From positions 1 through 64,000 of the forward strand of contig CAYPPG010000004.1 of the NCBI GenBank assembly GCA_964412555.1: a DNA stretch of 64,000 nucleotides. The letters run 5' to 3'. The notes under the pieces are model-generated. The model was not told where the DNA came from and ran no database searches. It saw nothing but the letters and a program-made list of their open reading frames with translations. This DNA is from CAYPPG01 sp964412555 (GTDB lineage Bacteria > Hinthialibacterota > Hinthialibacteria > Hinthialibacterales > Hinthialibacteraceae). How positions within the stretch are numbered: the first letter of the stretch is position 1; each line of letters begins with the position of its first letter. A program made the translations under genes and the position numbers. Positions 61,616-64,000 of the stretch are shown piece after piece.

Positions 61616-63163
61616 ATGAGAATTCGATTCATTCTTTTGCATTTCATATTTTTCTTGCTTCTTTTTGCATTTTCGTTTTCTATACATGCTGTCGAGATCG
61701 TCTGTCATCGAGGCGCCAATGAATATGCGCCGGAAAACACTCGTGCTGCAACTCAGCTGTGCATCGATTGGGGGATGGAATATGTGGAGATCGATGTTCG
61801 CACCAGCAAAGACGGAGTGATGTACCTTCTTCACGATTCCACGGTCAATCGTACGACAGATGGAGGTAGGGTACGCCTGCGTGATCTCACTTCGGATCAA
61901 ATCGACAGACTTGATGCCGGCAGCTGGTTCGATCCAAAATTCTCCGGTGAACCGGTCCCGCGTCTGGAACCGTTTCTGCGTTGGCTTAAAGGAAAGATCA
62001 AAATCTACTTTGATGTCAAAGATGCGGATTTGAAAAGACTCATCCAAATGGTCTATGATATCGGTTTGGAAAATAATTGTTTCTTTTGGTTTGGAAATCA
62101 AAATCATGCATTGGAATTTAGACAGCTCGATAAAAAACTATCCTTAAAAATCAATGCACGAACGCCGGAAGACGTTCATATGGCAAAGAAAAAATTTGAT
62201 GCGCAGATCATCGAAACCGGATTGGATAATGCCACTCCGGAAATGATCGAGGCCTGCCGGCAGCACGATATGAAACTCATGATCATCCATATGAAAAAAG
62301 ATAAGGATGCGTTCCGTAAAATCATCGCACTGGGAACGGATATGGTCAATCTCGATCATGGGAATGTATTTCGACAGGTCGAGCGTGAAGTGGCCGAATC
62401 TCAGCTCATCGATATCTACGATCCGGAATCATACAAACTGCGGAAACCGATTCTCATTCTCCATCGCGGTGGTGTCATCGCAGATGACGCGCCGGAATGT
62501 TCCTTGCGGGCCATTGAATTGGCGGCGGAAGAAAAATACGAAATGGTGGAATTGGATATCCGTGAAAGTAAGGATCATGTTCCCATCCAATTTCATGACA
62601 ACGATATGAAAAAAGCGTGTGGCATCGATAGCACGATCGAAGAACTGACCGTCGATGAGATCACAAAGATCAAATTTCTAGGCAGCGACCAATACATCTC
62701 CACCCTCGCCGATGCTCTGGTGCTCTGCGAAAAACATAAATTAGGCGTGATGCTGGATATCAAGACCGATGGTACCGATCAATACTATCAAACAATGGCC
62801 GATTTACTCAAAAAACACGGATTGGAAAAATCGACGGTTTCCATTTGCACCTATCCTTCCGCCATGCAACATCTGAAAGGTCTCGCCATGCCCTGCTTGA
62901 CAAAAGAAGAAAAGCAAAAAATCGAAGCCGGCGAGTCACTCAACCTCACGGGCAAATTCTGGTTCGGCTGGCCGCGCGAGATCACAAACGAGCAGGTAAA
63001 AAAATACCAACAGGCGGGGGCGCTTGTGATTCCTTCGATCAATACATTTCATTATCCGGAAGGATGTCCGTATAGTGCGAAAAGCGATATTGAACGAATG
63101 AAAGAAGCGGGTGTGGATATGTATCAGATTGATTCGGTATATAAAAAGCACTTTTCAAAATAA
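61616..63163 (+). CDS. Exported protein with two glycerophosphodiester phosphodiesterase domains
   Basis: A 515-residue protein: signal peptide (ending H-A-V-E) and two GDPD TIM barrels. Domain 1 (about 25-260) has the full catalytic pattern C-H-R-G-A...P-E-N-T-R...V-E-I-D-V...D-G-V-M-Y-L-L-H-D. Domain 2 (about 280-515) has L-H-R-G-G...P-E-C-S-L...E-L-D-I-R-E-S-K-D-H-V-P-I-Q-F-H-D, so N-T of the first is replaced by C-S but the His, Glu and Asp remain. GDPDs hydrolyse glycerophosphodiesters to glycerol-3-phosphate plus alcohol. Tandem fusion is unusual. AGAGGAGAGCCAGG precedes the start. Confidence 0.88.
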   Translation: MRIRFILLHFIFFLLLFAFSFSIHAVEIVCHRGANEYAPENTRAATQLCIDWGMEYVEIDVRTSKDGVMYLLHDSTVNRTTDGGRVRLRDLTSDQIDRLDAGSWFDPKFSGEPVPRLEPFLRWLKGKIKIYFDVKDADLKRLIQMVYDIGLENNCFFWFGNQNHALEFRQLDKKLSLKINARTPEDVHMAKKKFDAQIIETGLDNATPEMIEACRQHDMKLMIIHMKKDKDAFRKIIALGTDMVNLDHGNVFRQVEREVAESQLIDIYDPESYKLRKPILILHRGGVIADDAPECSLRAIELAAEEKYEMVELDIRESKDHVPIQFHDNDMKKACGIDSTIEELTVDEITKIKFLGSDQYISTLADALVLCEKHKLGVMLDIKTDGTDQYYQTMADLLKKHGLEKSTVSICTYPSAMQHLKGLAMPCLTKEEKQKIEAGESLNLTGKFWFGWPREITNEQVKKYQQAGALVIPSINTFHYPEGCPYSAKSDIERMKEAGVDMYQIDSVYKKHFSK

Positions 63164-63431
63164 TAGATAACGACAGAGATCGAATTCCTTTACTCATCCC
63201 ACCCGGTTACCGGCACTCTGATTGTATTGATTCTTTGTCTTTATGGAATTGAAATGAGAGAGAAAGAGGGATGGAAAGCCCTTGAATCTATCTTCGCCGT
63301 GCGCAAGTATGGATATACTAGGTGCGTTGACCGCTGGCTTATTTTTTTCCCCATGTTGGGGTTGGATAGTGTAATTATCGTTCAATTCATAATATTGGAG
63401 TGCTATCTGTCATTCCTTCAGATGATATTCA
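63164..63431. other. Intergenic, nothing supported
   Basis: About 270 bases before the last gene. An open frame is present but has no ribosome binding site and odd composition, so no gene is called. Confidence 0.35.
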
Positions 63432-64000
63432 ATGAATAACTCAATCCATTCTCAATCCCGCCCCCCCATTGTAGAAACTGGTGCCTTCCTTTCTCATCTC
63501 TTCCGGATGGGAAACGAGCATCTTCAATCGCTAAATCGCCGTTATTTGCAAGAGGTCACAACACGAAATCGGTTGCTTTATGTTTTATCATGGTTGTCAT
63601 TCCTCGCTTTGCTCATCGCGATGACAGTTTCCGATGACAGTTATCACCGTTTCAGCCTGATCTCATTTCAATGTCTGATCGAGTTCCTTCATTCAACAAG
63701 CGGCGCGATTGTTTTGATTCTTGTTCTGTTGATCTCTAGGCGAATGACATTTTTAGTGGTTCTACTGTTGTTGTATCGCTTTTATTTTCTCAATGTGATC
63801 CCGCACGATTTCGATGGCGAAATGGCCGGTTCCATGGCAGTCAGCACAGATCTGTGGAGCGCCGTTCAGGTCAATTCCAGACAGTCGGGAGTATGGTGGA
63901 ATCCACTCGGATTTTTTTATTATTTGTTTTGTTGGTTGTCGATTCAATGTTTCGGAACGACTCTTGTGGCCATCCGGCTCGTCTCCGCGATCACAAGTTT
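63432..64000 (+). CDS. Membrane glycosyltransferase-like protein (GT39/ArnT type), 5' part
   Basis: The frame opens at ATG 63432 and runs off the window end, giving 189 residues so far. It has an N-terminal cytoplasmic segment of ~50 residues, a membrane helix (about 52-66), further helices (about 83-118), and then a loop with P-H-D-F-D-G-E-M-A-G-S-M-A. The acidic D-F-D-G-E matches the first-loop catalytic acid of GT39/ArnT/PMT enzymes. A later hydrophobic stretch begins the next helices. No strong ribosome binding site is visible. Likely related in role to the two enzymes near murA, but not closely similar in sequence. Confidence 0.6.
   Translation, partial: MNNSIHSQSRPPIVETGAFLSHLFRMGNEHLQSLNRRYLQEVTTRNRLLYVLSWLSFLALLIAMTVSDDSYHRFSLISFQCLIEFLHSTSGAIVLILVLLISRRMTFLVVLLLLYRFYFLNVIPHDFDGEMAGSMAVSTDLWSAVQVNSRQSGVWWNPLGFFYYLFCWLSIQCFGTTLVAIRLVSAITS

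Noticed and set aside
63227..63439. 70-residue frame before the last gene
   Set aside because: No ribosome binding site and it overlaps the better-supported start at 63432.

Overview
The window reads as one chromosome segment of an uncultured-type Gram-negative-like bacterium. Three things support this: a hopanoid gene set, LL-diaminopimelate aminotransferase, and a large secretome with Sec and Tat signals (sulfatase, heparinase II/III, GH127, Gfo/Idh oxidoreductase, tricorn-like and DPP-IV-like proteases). Four single pseudopilin genes share an unusual C-terminal motif, and palindromic hairpin repeats are scattered between genes. This combination recalls candidate phyla such as Sumerlaeota (BRC1), Hydrogenedentota or Omnitrophota. 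That placement is an inference from gene style; no rRNA is present to settle it.

Layout. 1-8.3 kb: end of a tRNA-Pro gene, a Memo-family protein, a MerR regulator, a histone-H1-like Lys/Ala protein, then an envelope operon of two multi-pass glycosyltransferase-like proteins around a Cys-to-Asp MurA. 8.4-9.86 kb: a small island inserted at the 3' end of a tRNA-Leu gene. It is bounded by a 37-bp direct repeat and carries a tyrosine-recombinase remnant and a Panacea-type antitoxin/toxin pair. 10-14.1 kb: a minus-strand block of PASTA protein, RsmB-like rRNA methyltransferase, BI-1 protein and YugP-like metallopeptidase. 14.4-19.4 kb: an orphan ABC-2 exporter permease and a hopanoid cluster (HpnG-like phosphorylase, HpnH, squalene-hopene cyclase). 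19.8-28.1 kb: pseudopilins, an FG-GAP protein, heparinase, SleB-like hydrolase, thioredoxin and a Tat-exported DegT-family aminotransferase.

28.1-29.5 kb: an accessory patch bracketed by two inverted copies of an 82-bp double-hairpin element. It holds an addiction-module antitoxin, an AbiEii-like nucleotidyltransferase and an overlapping 52-residue gene. 29.5-41.1 kb: tricorn-like protease, DapL, a cupin, a large secreted repeat protein, an ABC-2 permease overlapping uvrC, and UvrC. 41.2-45.6 kb: a BrnT-like/antitoxin pair, a degenerate HD-GYP protein, a SUI1-family factor, an unrecognised small protein and CheV. 45.9-64 kb: mostly secreted catabolic or surface proteins, with a nuclease pseudogene, and the start of another membrane glycosyltransferase at the right edge.

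The most unusual structure is the tRNA-Leu island. The tRNA-derived repeat is read in frame into the catalytic box of the recombinase remnant, so that the H-A-L-R motif is itself encoded by tRNA-identical DNA. The second most unusual is the family of palindromic repeats, including the pair of complete 82-bp elements around an accessory gene patch.
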